This document shows positions 1-9,315 of a DNA stretch of 40,364 nucleotides, piece by piece. Location: positions 1 to 40,364 of the forward strand of contig JADFFQ010000039.1 in assembly GCA_022568135.1 (NCBI GenBank). Direction: 5' to 3'. The position numbers and the translations under genes were made by a program. The stretch's first letter is position 1; every line of letters begins with the position of its first letter. The notes under the pieces are model-generated. The model was not told the DNA's origin, did no database searches, and saw nothing but the letters and a program-made list of their open reading frames with translations. The stretch is from Planctomycetota bacterium. Lineage in GTDB: Bacteria > Planctomycetota > Phycisphaerae > Phycisphaerales > SM1A02.

Positions 1-2
1 TG

Positions 3-809
3 CTCGCGCGAGCGCCGCGCTCAATCGTCAATTGGACGTTGACCGCGGCGGTCGTGGCGCTGGTGGTGCATGCCCAGATCGAGATGACGTTCTTCGATCC
101 GGGTTCGGTCGTGTGGATGATGTGCGCGCTGGGCCTGGCCGGCGGCGCAGTCGGTCGTGGCAAGCTCTGGCTTGGTTTCATCGCAGGGCCGTTGGTTCTT
201 AGCGGCGCGCTGTTCATCGGCCGAGCCGGGGCCTATCCGGCCTTTCTTCAACAGATTCTGACCAACAATGCAGCATCGGCGTTGTATCCGCCTTCCGAAG
301 ATCGGTGGGGTCAGACCCAACAGCGAGCCGCTGCGGTTCAGTTGCTCACCGAGGCCTATGAAATCTACCCGGCCAACGTCCTGCCGCTTCACGCCGCGGC
401 GCGACAGGCGATGATGGCTGCCGCGACCGCTCCGCGAGCAATGCGGATTGAGTGGTTGCAGGAAGCGGGCAAATTGGCCCAGCGCGCCGTCGCCGATCAC
501 GGCAAGCCGGGCTCATTTGCCCTGGCCGGCGAAGCGCATCGGCTCAAGGCCCTGCTCACGAATGACGCCGACGACTGGCAGGCGGCGATTGGATATGCCC
601 GGCGAATGACCGAGATCGACCCGCACGGGATCGGCGTTTGGCGGCGGCTGGGCGACGTGCTGTGGGAAACCGGCGATCGAGCCGGCGCCGCGGATGCCTA
701 CCGCAAAGCCCTGACCAATGATGCCAACTTCGAACTGGATGAATTGAAGCAACTCCCCCAGCGCGAACGCCAACTGCTTCACGAGCGCATTGATCATGCG
801 CGGCAGTGA
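3..809 (+). CDS. O-antigen ligase/polymerase-like membrane protein with C-terminal TPR, 5' partial
   Basis: The frame is open to the left edge, so only the C-terminal part is present (about 268 residues). The first 60 or so residues contain hydrophobic segments and the string HAQIEMTFFDPGSVVWMM, which resembles the last membrane segments of O-antigen ligase/polymerase (Wzy/WaaL-like) proteins of planctomycetes. The rest is soluble and helical, with TPR-like helices near the end (IGVWRRLGDVLWETGDRAGA, then ADAYRKAL). A likely role is polymerisation or ligation of surface polysaccharide in the inner membrane, with the TPR part for protein contacts. The family call rests on topology and resemblance only. 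A TTG at 39 and other internal codons are not likely starts because coding continues upstream. It is convergent with the dsbD-like gene. Confidence 0.55.
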   Translation, partial: LARAPRSIVNWTLTAAVVALVVHAQIEMTFFDPGSVVWMMCALGLAGGAVGRGKLWLGFIAGPLVLSGALFIGRAGAYPAFLQQILTNNAASALYPPSEDRWGQTQQRAAAVQLLTEAYEIYPANVLPLHAAARQAMMAAATAPRAMRIEWLQEAGKLAQRAVADHGKPGSFALAGEAHRLKALLTNDADDWQAAIGYARRMTEIDPHGIGVWRRLGDVLWETGDRAGAADAYRKALTNDANFELDELKQLPQRERQLLHERIDHARQ

Positions 810-851
810 GCGCCGTGGGAGCTCCAAGACATTTGACGCGCTGCATATCCA

Positions 852-903
852 GTAGCCGGGACGCTACGCGTCCCGGTACCGGCGGGCGTAGCCCGCCGGC
901 TAC
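852..903. repeat. Nested double-hairpin element at a convergent gene junction
   Basis: Two perfect 9-bp hairpins with 3-nt loops lie side by side: 856-864/868-876 (CCGGGACGC, loop TAC) and 879-887/891-899 (CCGGCGGGC, loop GTA). An outer inverted repeat, GTAGCCGG (852-859) and CCGGCTAC (896-903), encloses both. No T-tract follows on either strand. The element overlaps the stop codon of the dsbD-like gene. It could act as a bidirectional RNA-stabilising or terminating structure, or be a copy of a dispersed palindromic repeat. Confidence 0.7.
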
Positions 904-2678
904 CTTGAATAGTCGGTGCCTCCGGCGGCGGCCGGAGGCCGCAGGACGGCGTAGTGGGGGAGCCCGATTTCCCCGAGGTGCTTACGGATTTCACTGATGA
1001 AGGGGTCCCTGTAAGGCTGCGCCTGGAACTTGATCTTTACGTACTCTTCCATCCGAGCGATGACTTGCTCATCCTCAAAGGTTGTCTTGTCCATGGCGAA
1101 GCAGTTCTTGCACCAGGTCGCCCACATGTCAATGAAGACGAGTTTGTTCTCGGCCTTGGCCTGTGCTAAACCTTCGTGCAGTGACCCCGTCCAACCTGCT
1201 TCCTTGAGCCGGGCCTCGACGGCAGCTTGAACGACCCCGATTTTGACATTCGTGCTGTCGTAGATCTCCCAGGCGGAGTAGCCGTAGTAGGCGGCAAACG
1301 CCAGGATGAATACCCCCATCGCTTGTTTGACGCGAACCATCCAGGGGCCGGGCTTGGGCAGGAAGGACAGACCCCCGCCCGCAAACGGCCAGGGCAACGC
1401 CATGCCCAGACCGAGGGCGAACGGCAGGGCCAGGTACATCGTCGTGCCTTTGGCGTATTGATCGGAGGAGTACACGATGACTTGAATCACGACCGGCGCC
1501 ACGCACGCTCCGGCCAGGAGCGCCGAGATGCCGCCCATGCCGAACGCCAGCGCGAAGGTGCCTCGTTTACCCTTGCCCGCAAGGTCCAGCTTGCCTTGTA
1601 GCTTCGAGAAATCGATGGCTAAGACATCCAACATGGCTAGGCCAAGCACGATGAAAAGGATCGCGATTCCGAGGTTGAACCAGATTGTGGAGTTGATGGC
1701 GCCGAAGGTTGCGGCCGTGAGGGTGACGATCAGGCCTAGTGCGCCGTAGACCGCGGCCATGGCCAGGCCGTACGTCCCGCCCAGGGCGAAGCCCCGCGCG
1801 CGCGAGCCGGCCTGTGCGCCTGCCCCGATGATCGCGAGGTTGATGGGGATCAGGGGCAACACGCAGGGCGTCAGATTCAGCGCGATCCCGCCCAGGATCA
1901 CCAGCAGCACGATGACCAAGGGCCCCTTGCCTTCAAACCATCCCGATTGGGCGGTCCCCGATTCAGCATCGTCGATGAACTGAAGGAAGTCTTCGACGTT
2001 GAGATACCCGCCTGCGGTTTGAAGGATGTCAAAATCCTCCAGCTCGGCGATGATGTCAAGGTCGGCGTCGGGCGTCGTCGCGATTGGATCGGTTGGGGTC
2101 GGGGTGACAACCGGTCCGCCCTCTTGGGAAAAATCGATTCCATCGAAGAGCGGGCTCTCAACTTTCGCGACCTGCACCGTTGCCGGCACGACCTGCAGCT
2201 CGCTGGCCAACTCCCGCGTCGTCGGTGCAAGGCAAATCCGGTCGTCGCAAGCCTGGTAGCGCAGCGAGATGTTGATCGGATACACGCCCGGTTCCACGTC
2301 CCGGCCGACTTCAATGGCCACGCCGATCACGAACTCCTGCTCGAACCCCGGTTGAGGCTCGTCCAGCCCCGGCACTTTGATCATGACCGGCTCGGGGTAC
2401 ACAACGTTGCGGACCGTAAACCCCTCCGGCGGCGATACGGTGAGAACGGTCGGGATCAAGAATTCGTCGAGGGGATTGTTTGATTGAACGTGGAAGTTCC
2501 CATGAATGTTGACCTTCAGCGCCGCGTGGATGGTGGTTCCCGGGTGGGCGGCATCCGTCTCGAAGACCCACCGGGTATCAACCTGTGGCCCGCGGGGCTG
2601 CGCCGACGCAGGGGCTGGGGTCGTGGCGCCGGCGAGGAACATGGCAACCACGCAGGAGGTTCTTTCAAACATGATCAT
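900..2678 (-). CDS. dsbD: DsbD-like thiol:disulfide interchange protein
   Basis: 592 residues. A signal peptide (about 1-26, ending ASAQP) is followed by a periplasmic DsbD alpha-like domain containing a CDDRICLAP motif (about 30-200). A polytopic membrane domain begins around residue 250, with LTPCVLPLIPI and GACVAPVV carrying the two membrane cysteines. A C-terminal thioredoxin-like domain has WCKNC at about 522-526. Family knowledge: DsbD passes electrons from cytoplasmic thioredoxin through the membrane to periplasmic thiol proteins. The thioredoxin domain stops soon after the GLP/HYAVLRP strand, about 25-30 residues earlier than usual, and ends in an Ala/Gly tail that runs into the hairpin element at 852-903. 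An ATG at 2672 is an alternative start; neither has a strong RBS. It is divergent from fliM. Confidence 0.85.
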   Translation of the reverse strand: MIMFERTSCVVAMFLAGATTPAPASAQPRGPQVDTRWVFETDAAHPGTTIHAALKVNIHGNFHVQSNNPLDEFLIPTVLTVSPPEGFTVRNVVYPEPVMIKVPGLDEPQPGFEQEFVIGVAIEVGRDVEPGVYPINISLRYQACDDRICLAPTTRELASELQVVPATVQVAKVESPLFDGIDFSQEGGPVVTPTPTDPIATTPDADLDIIAELEDFDILQTAGGYLNVEDFLQFIDDAESGTAQSGWFEGKGPLVIVLLVILGGIALNLTPCVLPLIPINLAIIGAGAQAGSRARGFALGGTYGLAMAAVYGALGLIVTLTAATFGAINSTIWFNLGIAILFIVLGLAMLDVLAIDFSKLQGKLDLAGKGKRGTFALAFGMGGISALLAGACVAPVVIQVIVYSSDQYAKGTTMYLALPFALGLGMALPWPFAGGGLSFLPKPGPWMVRVKQAMGVFILAFAAYYGYSAWEIYDSTNVKIGVVQAAVEARLKEAGWTGSLHEGLAQAKAENKLVFIDMWATWCKNCFAMDKTTFEDEQVIARMEEYVKIKFQAQPYRDPFISEIRKHLGEIGLPHYAVLRPPAAAGGTDYSR

Positions 2679-2865
2679 GCCCGGCCAGCAGACAACCGGA
2701 GGCGATGGTCCGATGCGAGAGCCTCAAGTTGACCGCACGGCTGCTCCGATAAATTGTATGGCGAACACACTCCGGGAGAGCATCGGCCGAATGGGAGAGG
2801 TTCCTTTGTCCACTGCTACTTCTTGTCGAGACCAAACGTGGTCCAGGGATGAGATATTCCCGCCC

Positions 2866-2871
2866 AGGAGG
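2866..2871 (+). promoter_or_regulatory. Ribosome binding site of fliM
   Basis: AGGAGG lies 11 nt before the ATG at 2883, a strong match to the anti-Shine-Dalgarno sequence at slightly long spacing. It supports 2883 as the fliM start. Confidence 0.6.
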
Positions 2872-2882
2872 CGATCCCAGCC

Positions 2883-3899
2883 ATGACCGACGTCCTGGAT
2901 CAGACAGATTTGGACGCCTTGATGAGCGCGGTGGCGGCCGGGGAGGTCGAAGAGGCGACGCAACAGGGGCAGATCTTTTCTCGTCACCGCAGCGATCTCG
3001 AGAACGTCGAGATCAAGGACTACGATTTCAAGCGCCCCGAGCGAATCAGCAAGGACCAGATGCGGGCGCTGCATACCCTTCACGAGGCGTTCGCCCGCAA
3101 CTTCAGCGCGTCACTCTCGGGGTTCTTGCGAACAATTGTGGAGGTCCGCGTCGCCAACGCCGACCAGCTGACCTACGCCGAGTTCATCGCCAGCCTGCCG
3201 GATTTCACCAGCTTCAATCTCATCGATGCCCCGCTGCTGGACGGGCAACTGTGCCTGGAGATCAGCCCGCTGATCATCTATCCAATCATCGACCGTCTGT
3301 TGGGCGGCTCCAACGAGGAGGTCTTCATCCCGAAGCGGCCGCTGACGCTGATTGAGACCCGGTTGATCCAGAAGATTCTCAAACGGGGCATGACGGCTCT
3401 GAGCGAAGCATGGGAGAGCGTGAAGAAGATCGAATTCACCCTGGCCGAGATGGAGTCCAACCCGCAGATCGTCCAGATCGTGCCGCCGAACGAAGTGGTG
3501 GTGGTGATCGGCTTTGAGCTGAAGCTGGGCAACCGGGCCGGGACCATGAGCCTGTGCATTCCGTTTACGGTGATCGAGCCGCTGATGGAAGACATCAGCG
3601 CCCGGAGCTGGTTTCAGGCCGGCCGGGGTGGCAGCGATGATCATTGGGGCAGGCTCATCGCCGAGCGCATCGCGGACGCATCAGTAGAGGTTACTGCGAC
3701 GCTGGCGGAGACCACCATCACCGTCTCGGATCTGCGGAACCTGGAGGCTGGGGACCTGATCATGACCGACAAACTCGCCACCTCGCCCGTGGCGGTCTAC
3801 GTCGAGGCCGTGCCCAAGTTCCTGGGCAGCATCGGCCAGCACAGAGGCAATCGCGCGGTAAGAATCCAGCGCCCGATCAAGCCTAGCGACCGCATCTAG
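2883..3899 (+). CDS. fliM: Flagellar motor switch protein FliM
   Basis: 338 residues, normal for FliM. The N-terminal segment DQTDLDALMSAV matches the CheY-binding peptide. It is followed by the central CheC-like domain (about 45-240; LHEAFARNFSASLSGFLR, IDRLLGGSNEE) and a C-terminal SpoA/FliN-like domain (about 255-335; VEVTATLAETTITVSDLRNL, LEAGDLI, VPKFLGSIGQ). FliM sits in the cytoplasmic C-ring, binds phospho-CheY and sets rotation direction. No other flagellar gene lies in the window; it stands alone between dsbD and the nusA cluster, so its partners FliN and FliG must be encoded elsewhere. The start is supported by AGGAGG at 2866-2871. Confidence 0.95.
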   Translation: MTDVLDQTDLDALMSAVAAGEVEEATQQGQIFSRHRSDLENVEIKDYDFKRPERISKDQMRALHTLHEAFARNFSASLSGFLRTIVEVRVANADQLTYAEFIASLPDFTSFNLIDAPLLDGQLCLEISPLIIYPIIDRLLGGSNEEVFIPKRPLTLIETRLIQKILKRGMTALSEAWESVKKIEFTLAEMESNPQIVQIVPPNEVVVVIGFELKLGNRAGTMSLCIPFTVIEPLMEDISARSWFQAGRGGSDDHWGRLIAERIADASVEVTATLAETTITVSDLRNLEAGDLIMTDKLATSPVAVYVEAVPKFLGSIGQHRGNRAVRIQRPIKPSDRI

Positions 3900-4067
3900 C
3901 AGACCTCTTTGCGCCTTTGGGGGACTCCCGGTGGGTCCTGTGCCCATCGACACAGCCTGTGTGAGCCAGCCGCGAGCCGGGCGATTCCTGGATATGTGCC
4001 CGGTGACGCCGCCGTGCATTTGACCGGCGCGGCACTTCGCAGCGCCTGTTGAACTGGGCAAGCTCTG

Positions 4068-4095
4068 TTGACTTGGCCGGTGAGTTGACGATACT
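4068..4095 (+). promoter_or_regulatory. Candidate sigma70-type promoter for the nusA operon
   Basis: TTGACT (4068-4073) and GATACT (4090-4095) are separated by 16 bp, matching the -35 consensus at 5 of 6 and the -10 consensus at 4 of 6 positions. Transcription would begin near 4102 and give a leader of about 430 nt before nusA. Prediction from sequence only. Confidence 0.4.
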
Positions 4096-4390
4096 CTTAG
4101 CGGGTTGCTGGCCGATTTGGGCAGCAGCGATGATGTTTGGGAGCACTCCCGGAATGCCGGTGGCTGTTGATCGAATGAGTGGTCATGGTCGCTAACAGCG
4201 TCCATCCCGAGCGCTGGGCCACCCTGGCCCGCGTGCTGCCGAGCGGTGCCGACCCGCAAGGGGTCCCCGCGAGCGAGAGGTGGCAGCCGTGACTTGACCC
4301 AGCGCGACAGGGCAGCCGTCCGGGCGACCACCGCGGGTCACGGGATGTCTCCAACGAGGCGCTCGTGGCCTTGTCGTTTTGGAGAAGAAC

Positions 4391-4418
4391 GCAATGGGCA
4401 ATCGGCAAGCGGCAATGC
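4391..4418. repeat. Heptamer tandem repeat (GCAATNG type), 4 units
   Basis: Four consecutive 7-bp units: GCAATGG, GCAATCG, GCAAGCG, GCAATGC. It lies in the nusA leader, 45 bp before the octamer array, and belongs with the other short tandem arrays at gene junctions in this window. Confidence 0.7.
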
Positions 4419-4462
4419 AGACGACGTGAGCACTGACCCATGGCCGATGAAACCGATGCCAG

Positions 4463-4518
4463 ACAACCAAACAACTCAACAACTCAACAACTCAACAACT
4501 CAACAACTCGACAACTTG
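4463..4518. repeat. Octamer tandem repeat (ACAACTCA), 7 units
   Basis: Seven consecutive 8-bp units: one variant ACAACCAA, four exact ACAACTCA (4471-4502), then ACAACTCG and ACAACTTG. The array ends 14 bp before the nusA start codon, in the space where its RBS would lie. Compared with the surrounding GC-rich DNA it is strikingly AC-rich, so the transcript here would be unstructured. Confidence 0.9.
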
Positions 4519-4532
4519 GAATTTGAGAACAC

Positions 4533-6062
4533 ATGAATCCCGAAACCCTTCGCATCCTTGACTCGATCGCTCGAGATCGCAACATCGATCGCGACCTGCT
4601 CATCGAGGATCTCGAGCAGGCGATGGTCAGCGCCGCCCGCAAGCATTTCAACTCGCTCGACGCAGAGGAGTTTGGCTGTCATATCGATCGGACGTCCGGC
4701 GAGATCACCATTTGGCGCAATCTCGAAGACAGCGGCCGTGAGGTCATCTCTTTGGAGAGCCTCGGCCGTATTCCCGCCCAGACCGCCAAGCAGGTGATGA
4801 TCCAGAAGTTCCGTGAGGACGAGCGCGATAGTCTGCTGGAGGAGTTCTCCAAGCGTCAGGGTGAGATCGTCACCGGCACCGCGCACCGCTATGAGGGCGG
4901 CGCTCTGGTGGTGCAAGTCGATCGGGCGGAAGGCTTTATGCCTCGCTCGGAACAGATTCCGGGTGAACAGTTTCATCCCGGCGACCGCGTTCGCTGTCTG
5001 ATCCTCGATGTCCGCGACGTGGGCCACCAAGTCAAGATTGTCCTGTCGCGAGCCCATCCCGACCTCATTCGCCGCCTGTTCGACGCCGAGGTCCCCGAGG
5101 TCGCCGAGCGGGTGATTGAGATCAAGGCCATGGCCCGCGAACCGGGCTTTCGCACGAAAGTCGCCGTCACCTCCATCGACTCCAAGGTTGATCCGGTCGG
5201 CGCCTGCGTCGGGGTGCGAGGCAGCCGGATACGCAACATCGTCGATGAGCTGGGCGGCGAGAAAATCGACATCGTCCGTTGGAACGAATCCAGCCAGATT
5301 CTCATTGGCAACGCACTCAAACCCGCCGAGGTCGACGAGGTCAGCCTGTGCTTCGAGCTTGGGCGGGCCACCATCATTGTTCGCGAAGATCAATTGTCGC
5401 TGGCCATCGGGCGGCGCGGGCAGAACGTGCGTCTCGCCGCCCGGCTCACCGGGTGGGACATCGACATTCTCACCCCAGCCGAGTTCGCCAAGAGCCTGGA
5501 GATTCTCGAACAGACGGTCAAGCCCATTGAGGGTGTGACCGAGGCGATGCTCGACCGAATGGGGGCCATGGGCATGATTAGCGTTTTCGACATCGAGGAG
5601 GTCGGCGCCCCTGTGCTTCAGGAGGAACTCGACATGTCGGCCGAGTTGGCCGAGAAGGTCGTCGAGATCTGTGCTGCCCAGGCGATCATCGTTGCCGAGC
5701 AGCAGCAGAAGGAGAAGGAGGAAGCCGAGCGTCGCAAGGCCGAGGAGGAGGCCGCTGCCGAAGCTGTGCTCGGGGAACCCGGGAGCGCGTTGCCCGGCCT
5801 CGGCACCGAGATCGACCAGCAGGCGGAATCTGTGGCCGCGTCCATTCTCGGCGAGACCGCCCCCGCGCCGGCCACCGCGGACGCCTCGCCGCCGTCGGCC
5901 GAAACCCCCGCGAACGCTGAAGGCGCATCGCCCGCCGAACCGGCCGAGCCACCCCCCGCCGAGCCGCCCCAGCAGGTGAACCCCGACGCGCCGGCGTCAC
6001 CGTCCCCGGATGAACCGGAGGGTGTCGCACCCTCCTCATCGGATAGTCGAGGCCCCGCGTAA
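4533..6062 (+). CDS. nusA: Transcription termination/antitermination factor NusA
   Basis: 509 residues. The N-terminal RNA-polymerase-binding domain (1-125, starting MNPETLRILDSIARDRNID) is followed by an S1 domain (about 130-200; GEIVTGTAHRYEGGALVVQV) and tandem KH domains (about 200-345; DPVGACVGVRGSRIRNIVDE, and LSLAIGRRGQNVRLAARLTG). A helix-hairpin-like module (about 345-395) comes next. The final 90 or so residues are a low-complexity Glu/Ala then Pro/Ala tail not found in most NusA proteins. NusA binds RNA polymerase and nascent RNA and controls pausing, termination and antitermination. It heads nusA-infB-rbfA; infB starts 23 bp downstream. The RBS is weak and follows an octamer array. 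rimP, the usual upstream gene, is missing here. Confidence 0.97.
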   Translation: MNPETLRILDSIARDRNIDRDLLIEDLEQAMVSAARKHFNSLDAEEFGCHIDRTSGEITIWRNLEDSGREVISLESLGRIPAQTAKQVMIQKFREDERDSLLEEFSKRQGEIVTGTAHRYEGGALVVQVDRAEGFMPRSEQIPGEQFHPGDRVRCLILDVRDVGHQVKIVLSRAHPDLIRRLFDAEVPEVAERVIEIKAMAREPGFRTKVAVTSIDSKVDPVGACVGVRGSRIRNIVDELGGEKIDIVRWNESSQILIGNALKPAEVDEVSLCFELGRATIIVREDQLSLAIGRRGQNVRLAARLTGWDIDILTPAEFAKSLEILEQTVKPIEGVTEAMLDRMGAMGMISVFDIEEVGAPVLQEELDMSAELAEKVVEICAAQAIIVAEQQQKEKEEAERRKAEEEAAAEAVLGEPGSALPGLGTEIDQQAESVAASILGETAPAPATADASPPSAETPANAEGASPAEPAEPPPAEPPQQVNPDAPASPSPDEPEGVAPSSSDSRGPA

Positions 6063-6085
6063 CTACGAGAGCCGTGGAGATCGTC

Positions 6086-8857
6086 GTGGCAAAGAAGGCA
6101 ACCTCAATTCGAATCTTCCAACTGGCCAAGGAACTTGGTGTCACCTCCAAGGACCTCGTCGCGAAATGCCAGGCCGAGGAAATCCCCAATATCACCAACC
6201 ACATGTCCACGGTTTCTATGGGATTGTCGGCGACGGTCCGCGAGTGGTTTGGAGAAGGGCCTTCAGCCGCGACCACCGCGGTGGAGACCGCTGCGCCGGT
6301 GGATGTGGCCCAGGCTCGCGCCAAGGCCAAGAAGAAGGTCCCCAAGAAGGTCACCAAAGAGGTCGCCGACATTGCCGTGGTCGAGGCACCCCTGGTGGCG
6401 GGCGCAACAACTGCCCCCGACGCCGGGGTGAAAGCCCCCAGCGAACCGGTTGGGGTCGCGCCGCAGCCGATCGAACAGCCCGAGACGGCCGCGCCGGCCG
6501 CCGTTGGGCAAACGACTCCGCCCCCCTCGCCGCCGGCAGCCCCAGACACCGTGTCGGCCGCGCCTGCCTCGCTTGTCAACGCCGAGGTCGCGGCGCCGCC
6601 GACAAACGTGCCCGACCGCCCGCAAGTGGTCAAGCCCGCCGGCCCGATGCTCGAGCAGCCGACTCGGGCGATCCTTACCGGTCCCAAGATCATCCGTGTG
6701 GAAAGTGCTGATGTTGTCCCAATGCCGGGGCCGATCGACCGGCAGACGGATCCGTCGATCCGTCGCAGCGGGCCGCGCGCGGGTCGTGGCGCAGGCGTCA
6801 CCCAGCCGGAGCTTCCTGAGGCTCCGACGACGGAGCCGGCCCGCGCCGGGCGAACCTCGCGCCGCAACAAACGCCGCACTGCCTCGGCTGGCGAAGATAC
6901 CGGCCGCGTCGGTCGCACCCTGACCCCTGTCGATCGGCCGTTTAACTGGCGAACGCAGGACCTGCGGGAACGCGAAGCGCGGCTGAACCGCTCCGGCGGG
7001 TTCTTCAAGGCCCATCGCCGTGACAACCTGAAGCGCTCGGCCGGCGGCGGCCATCGCGCGGTGACCGCCGCCGAGGCTGGCGGGTCGGTCGAGGTCATCG
7101 CACCGCTCACCATCAAGACCCTCTCCGCCGCCACCGGCGTCAAGGCCTCGGACATCGTCAAACAGCTTGTCCTGGCTGGCCAACAGGTCGGCCTGGGCTC
7201 CACCATTGACGCCCAGAGCGCTGTTGAGGTCATGCTCGAATTCAATATTGAGCTTGACGTCGTCGAACAGAAATCAACCGAGCAACAGATCGTCGAGCAG
7301 TTCGAGAAGCGTGAGGTTGTGGACCAACGGCCTCGTCATCCCGTCGTGACCATTCTGGGACACGTCGATCACGGGAAGACCTCGCTGCTGGACCGCATCC
7401 GCAAGACGAACGTCGCCGCCGGTGAAGCAGGTGGGATCACTCAGGCCACCAGCGCTTTTCAGGTGCCGGTTCACACCGGTGACAAACACCGCTCAATTAC
7501 CTTCATTGACACACCCGGTCATGAGGCGTTCACCGAGATGCGTGCTCGCGGGGCGAACGTCACCGACGTCGTCGTTCTCGTCGTCGCCGCTGACGACGGA
7601 GTCATGCCGCAGACGATCGAGTCGATTAACCATGCCAAGGCCGCCGGTGTGCCCATCGTTGTCGCCCTAAACAAGATCGATAAGCCCGAAGCCACTGACG
7701 GCAATATTCAGCGGATCCTCGGCGAGCTGGCGGAACACGATCTCAATCCGGCCGAATGGGGCGGTTCGACGGAGGTATTGCGCACCAGCGCGCTGAAGGA
7801 CCAAGGCATCCAGGATTTGCTGGAGGTCCTGGACTATCAGGCTGAGCTGCTGGAGCTGAACGCGGACTTCGGGGGCGATGCTCAGGGCACCGTCCTGGAG
7901 GCCAGGCTTGAAGAGGGCCGCGGGCCCGTGGCCAATGTGCTCGTTGAGCAAGGACGCTTGCAAAGAGGCAACTTCGTCGTGGCCGGCAAAGCCTTCGGCC
8001 GAGTTCGCGATATCGTCGACGACCGTGGCGGGCGCCTCGACGAGGCCTGCCCGTCAACACCGATTTCCATTTCGGGCCTCAGCGAGGTGCCTGACGCCGG
8101 CGACTCGATCTACGTCGTCAGAACCCTCAAAGAAGCCGAAGCCTCCGCCCAGGAGCGCAGACAGCAGCAGCGCGAGCGCGATCTGGTCCGGACCAAGATC
8201 TCACTCGACAACATCTTCGAGCGCATGGCTCTAGCCGCCAGGAAAGAGTTGCCGCTGGTGGTCAAGGCCGATGTGCAAGGTTCGATCGACGCGCTCCTTG
8301 GGGTGCTGGAGAAGATCCCCACCGAGGAGGTGACCGTCGCGATCAAGCACGCGGCTGTCGGCGGGGTGAACGAATCCGATGTGGTCCTGGCCGCCGCCGC
8401 CGGAGCCATCGTGATCGGCTTCAACGTCACCGCGGCCGCCCCGGCTCGCCGAGAAGCCGACTCACGGGGCGTCGATATTCGCTTCTACGACGTGATCTAT
8501 GACCTCGCCGACGATATCACCAAGGCGGTCGAGGGTCTTCTCGAACCCGAGCACAGGCTGGAAGTGCTCGGCCATGCCGACGTCCGGGAGGTCTTCAAGA
8601 TCTCCAAGGTCGGGATGGTCGCCGGCTGCTATGTCACCGACGGCCAGATCGAGCGCAACGCCCAGATTCGCGTTACCCGCGACGACATCGTGGTCGAAAA
8701 GGATCGTCGGCTCGAGCAGCTCAAGCGCTTCAAGGAGGACGTCAAGGAGGCGCGAGCCGGCCAGGAATGCGGCATGAAGATCGACGGCTATGACGACATC
8801 AAGGTGGGCGACGTGTTGGAATGTTACAGAACAATCGAGGTCCGGCGCACCCTTTAG
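6086..8857 (+). CDS. infB: Translation initiation factor IF-2
   Basis: About 923 residues from the GTG at 6086, which has GGAGA at 6076-6080 at good spacing and gives the usual N-terminus (M/V)[22 protein letters not shown] at 6074 is in frame but would overlap that RBS. An IF2_N domain (1-55) is followed by a long Pro/Ala-rich linker (about 60-310), a second IF2_N-like domain (about 330-385) and the GTPase domain with GHVDHGKTS near residue 424, DTPGHE and NKID. Domains II, III and the fMet-tRNA-binding domain IV complete it. IF-2 delivers initiator tRNA to the 30S subunit and promotes 50S joining. The C-terminal end is intact, ending [12 protein letters not shown], and an octamer array separates it from rbfA. 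Confidence 0.97.
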   Translation: MAKKATSIRIFQLAKELGVTSKDLVAKCQAEEIPNITNHMSTVSMGLSATVREWFGEGPSAATTAVETAAPVDVAQARAKAKKKVPKKVTKEVADIAVVEAPLVAGATTAPDAGVKAPSEPVGVAPQPIEQPETAAPAAVGQTTPPPSPPAAPDTVSAAPASLVNAEVAAPPTNVPDRPQVVKPAGPMLEQPTRAILTGPKIIRVESADVVPMPGPIDRQTDPSIRRSGPRAGRGAGVTQPELPEAPTTEPARAGRTSRRNKRRTASAGEDTGRVGRTLTPVDRPFNWRTQDLREREARLNRSGGFFKAHRRDNLKRSAGGGHRAVTAAEAGGSVEVIAPLTIKTLSAATGVKASDIVKQLVLAGQQVGLGSTIDAQSAVEVMLEFNIELDVVEQKSTEQQIVEQFEKREVVDQRPRHPVVTILGHVDHGKTSLLDRIRKTNVAAGEAGGITQATSAFQVPVHTGDKHRSITFIDTPGHEAFTEMRARGANVTDVVVLVVAADDGVMPQTIESINHAKAAGVPIVVALNKIDKPEATDGNIQRILGELAEHDLNPAEWGGSTEVLRTSALKDQGIQDLLEVLDYQAELLELNADFGGDAQGTVLEARLEEGRGPVANVLVEQGRLQRGNFVVAGKAFGRVRDIVDDRGGRLDEACPSTPISISGLSEVPDAGDSIYVVRTLKEAEASAQERRQQQRERDLVRTKISLDNIFERMALAARKELPLVVKADVQGSIDALLGVLEKIPTEEVTVAIKHAAVGGVNESDVVLAAAAGAIVIGFNVTAAAPARREADSRGVDIRFYDVIYDLADDITKAVEGLLEPEHRLEVLGHADVREVFKISKVGMVAGCYVTDGQIERNAQIRVTRDDIVVEKDRRLEQLKRFKEDVKEARAGQECGMKIDGYDDIKVGDVLECYRTIEVRRTL

Positions 8858-8860
8858 CAG

Positions 8861-8924
8861 AAGGCATCGAGGCATCGATACCTTGAATCCTTGATGCCTC
8901 GATGACTCGATGCCTTGATCCTTC
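8861..8924. repeat. Octamer repeat array (CCTTGATG family) between infB and rbfA
   Basis: Inverted-orientation units (AAGGCATC, GAGGCATC, 8861-8876) are followed by direct units CCTTGAAT, CCTTGATG, CCTCGATG, ACTCGATG and CCTTGATC (8881-8920). The two orientations could fold back on each other. The array occupies the infB-rbfA gap and ends just before the rbfA ATG at 8926. Confidence 0.85.
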
Positions 8925-8925
8925 T

Positions 8926-9315
8926 ATGACTAAACGCACGGACCAGGTCGCTTCGCTGATCCGCAGAGCCGTGCAGACGGCGCTGAGCCGCGGTCTGCAT
9001 GATCCGCGGATCCGTGGACTGATTTCGGTGACGAAGGTGCATCTCGGCGAAGACCTTTCACAGGCCAGCATCTATGTGTCGGTGCTGCCGGCTGAGCATG
9101 CTGAGCTGACGTTACACGGCCTGCGACACGCCACCTCGCGCATCCGGGCACAACTCGGCCGGGCCGTCCGCCTGCGCCACATTCCCCGCCTTTCGTTTCA
9201 CCTTGATGATTCAATCAAGATGCAAGCTCGGTTGGATGCTGCGCTGGCCGAGGCTCGCGGCGATGGGCCCCCGAATGACGCCGACGTGCCGCCGGAGGAG
9301 GGTTCCGACCCGTGA
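8926..9315 (+). CDS. rbfA: Ribosome-binding factor A
   Basis: 129 residues from the ATG at 8926, beginning MTKRTDQVASLIRRAVQTAL, a typical RbfA start. An in-frame ATG at 8902 lies within the octamer array and would add eight repeat-encoded residues, so it was not chosen. The single KH-like domain covers about residues 5-110 (HDPRIRGLISVTKVHLGEDL, ASIYVSVL, RHIPRLSFHLDDSI). RbfA binds the 30S subunit and helps mature the 5' end of 16S rRNA. There is no clear RBS in front; the octamer array occupies the space. The stop overlaps the GTG start of the next gene by 4 bp (GTGA), so the two are probably translationally coupled. Confidence 0.93.
   Translation: MTKRTDQVASLIRRAVQTALSRGLHDPRIRGLISVTKVHLGEDLSQASIYVSVLPAEHAELTLHGLRHATSRIRAQLGRAVRLRHIPRLSFHLDDSIKMQARLDAALAEARGDGPPNDADVPPEEGSDP

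Larger units (their letters stand above)
3900..4532 (+). other. Intergenic region and probable long nusA leader
   Basis: 633 bp without a convincing gene. It contains a good promoter-like pair at 4068-4095, a small GGGAG/CTCCC-type hairpin near 4140-4150, a GC-rich tract with several possible stems (about 4185-4330), a heptamer array (4391-4418) and an octamer array (4463-4518) ending just before the nusA start. The canonical upstream partner rimP is absent. I found no tRNA, SRP, tmRNA or RNase P signature in it. Confidence 0.5.

Noticed and set aside
4096-4462. SRP RNA, 6S RNA or RNase P RNA in the nusA leader
   Set aside because: None of the conserved cores of these RNAs could be found; only generic GC-rich stems.
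4463-4518. Possible CRISPR array
   Set aside because: The 8-bp units are contiguous with no spacers, and no cas gene is in the window.
5686-7245. Long open frame on the minus strand opposite nusA/infB
   Set aside because: It lies antisense to the Pro/Ala-rich coding regions of two certain genes; high GC keeps such frames open, and its translation has no family features.
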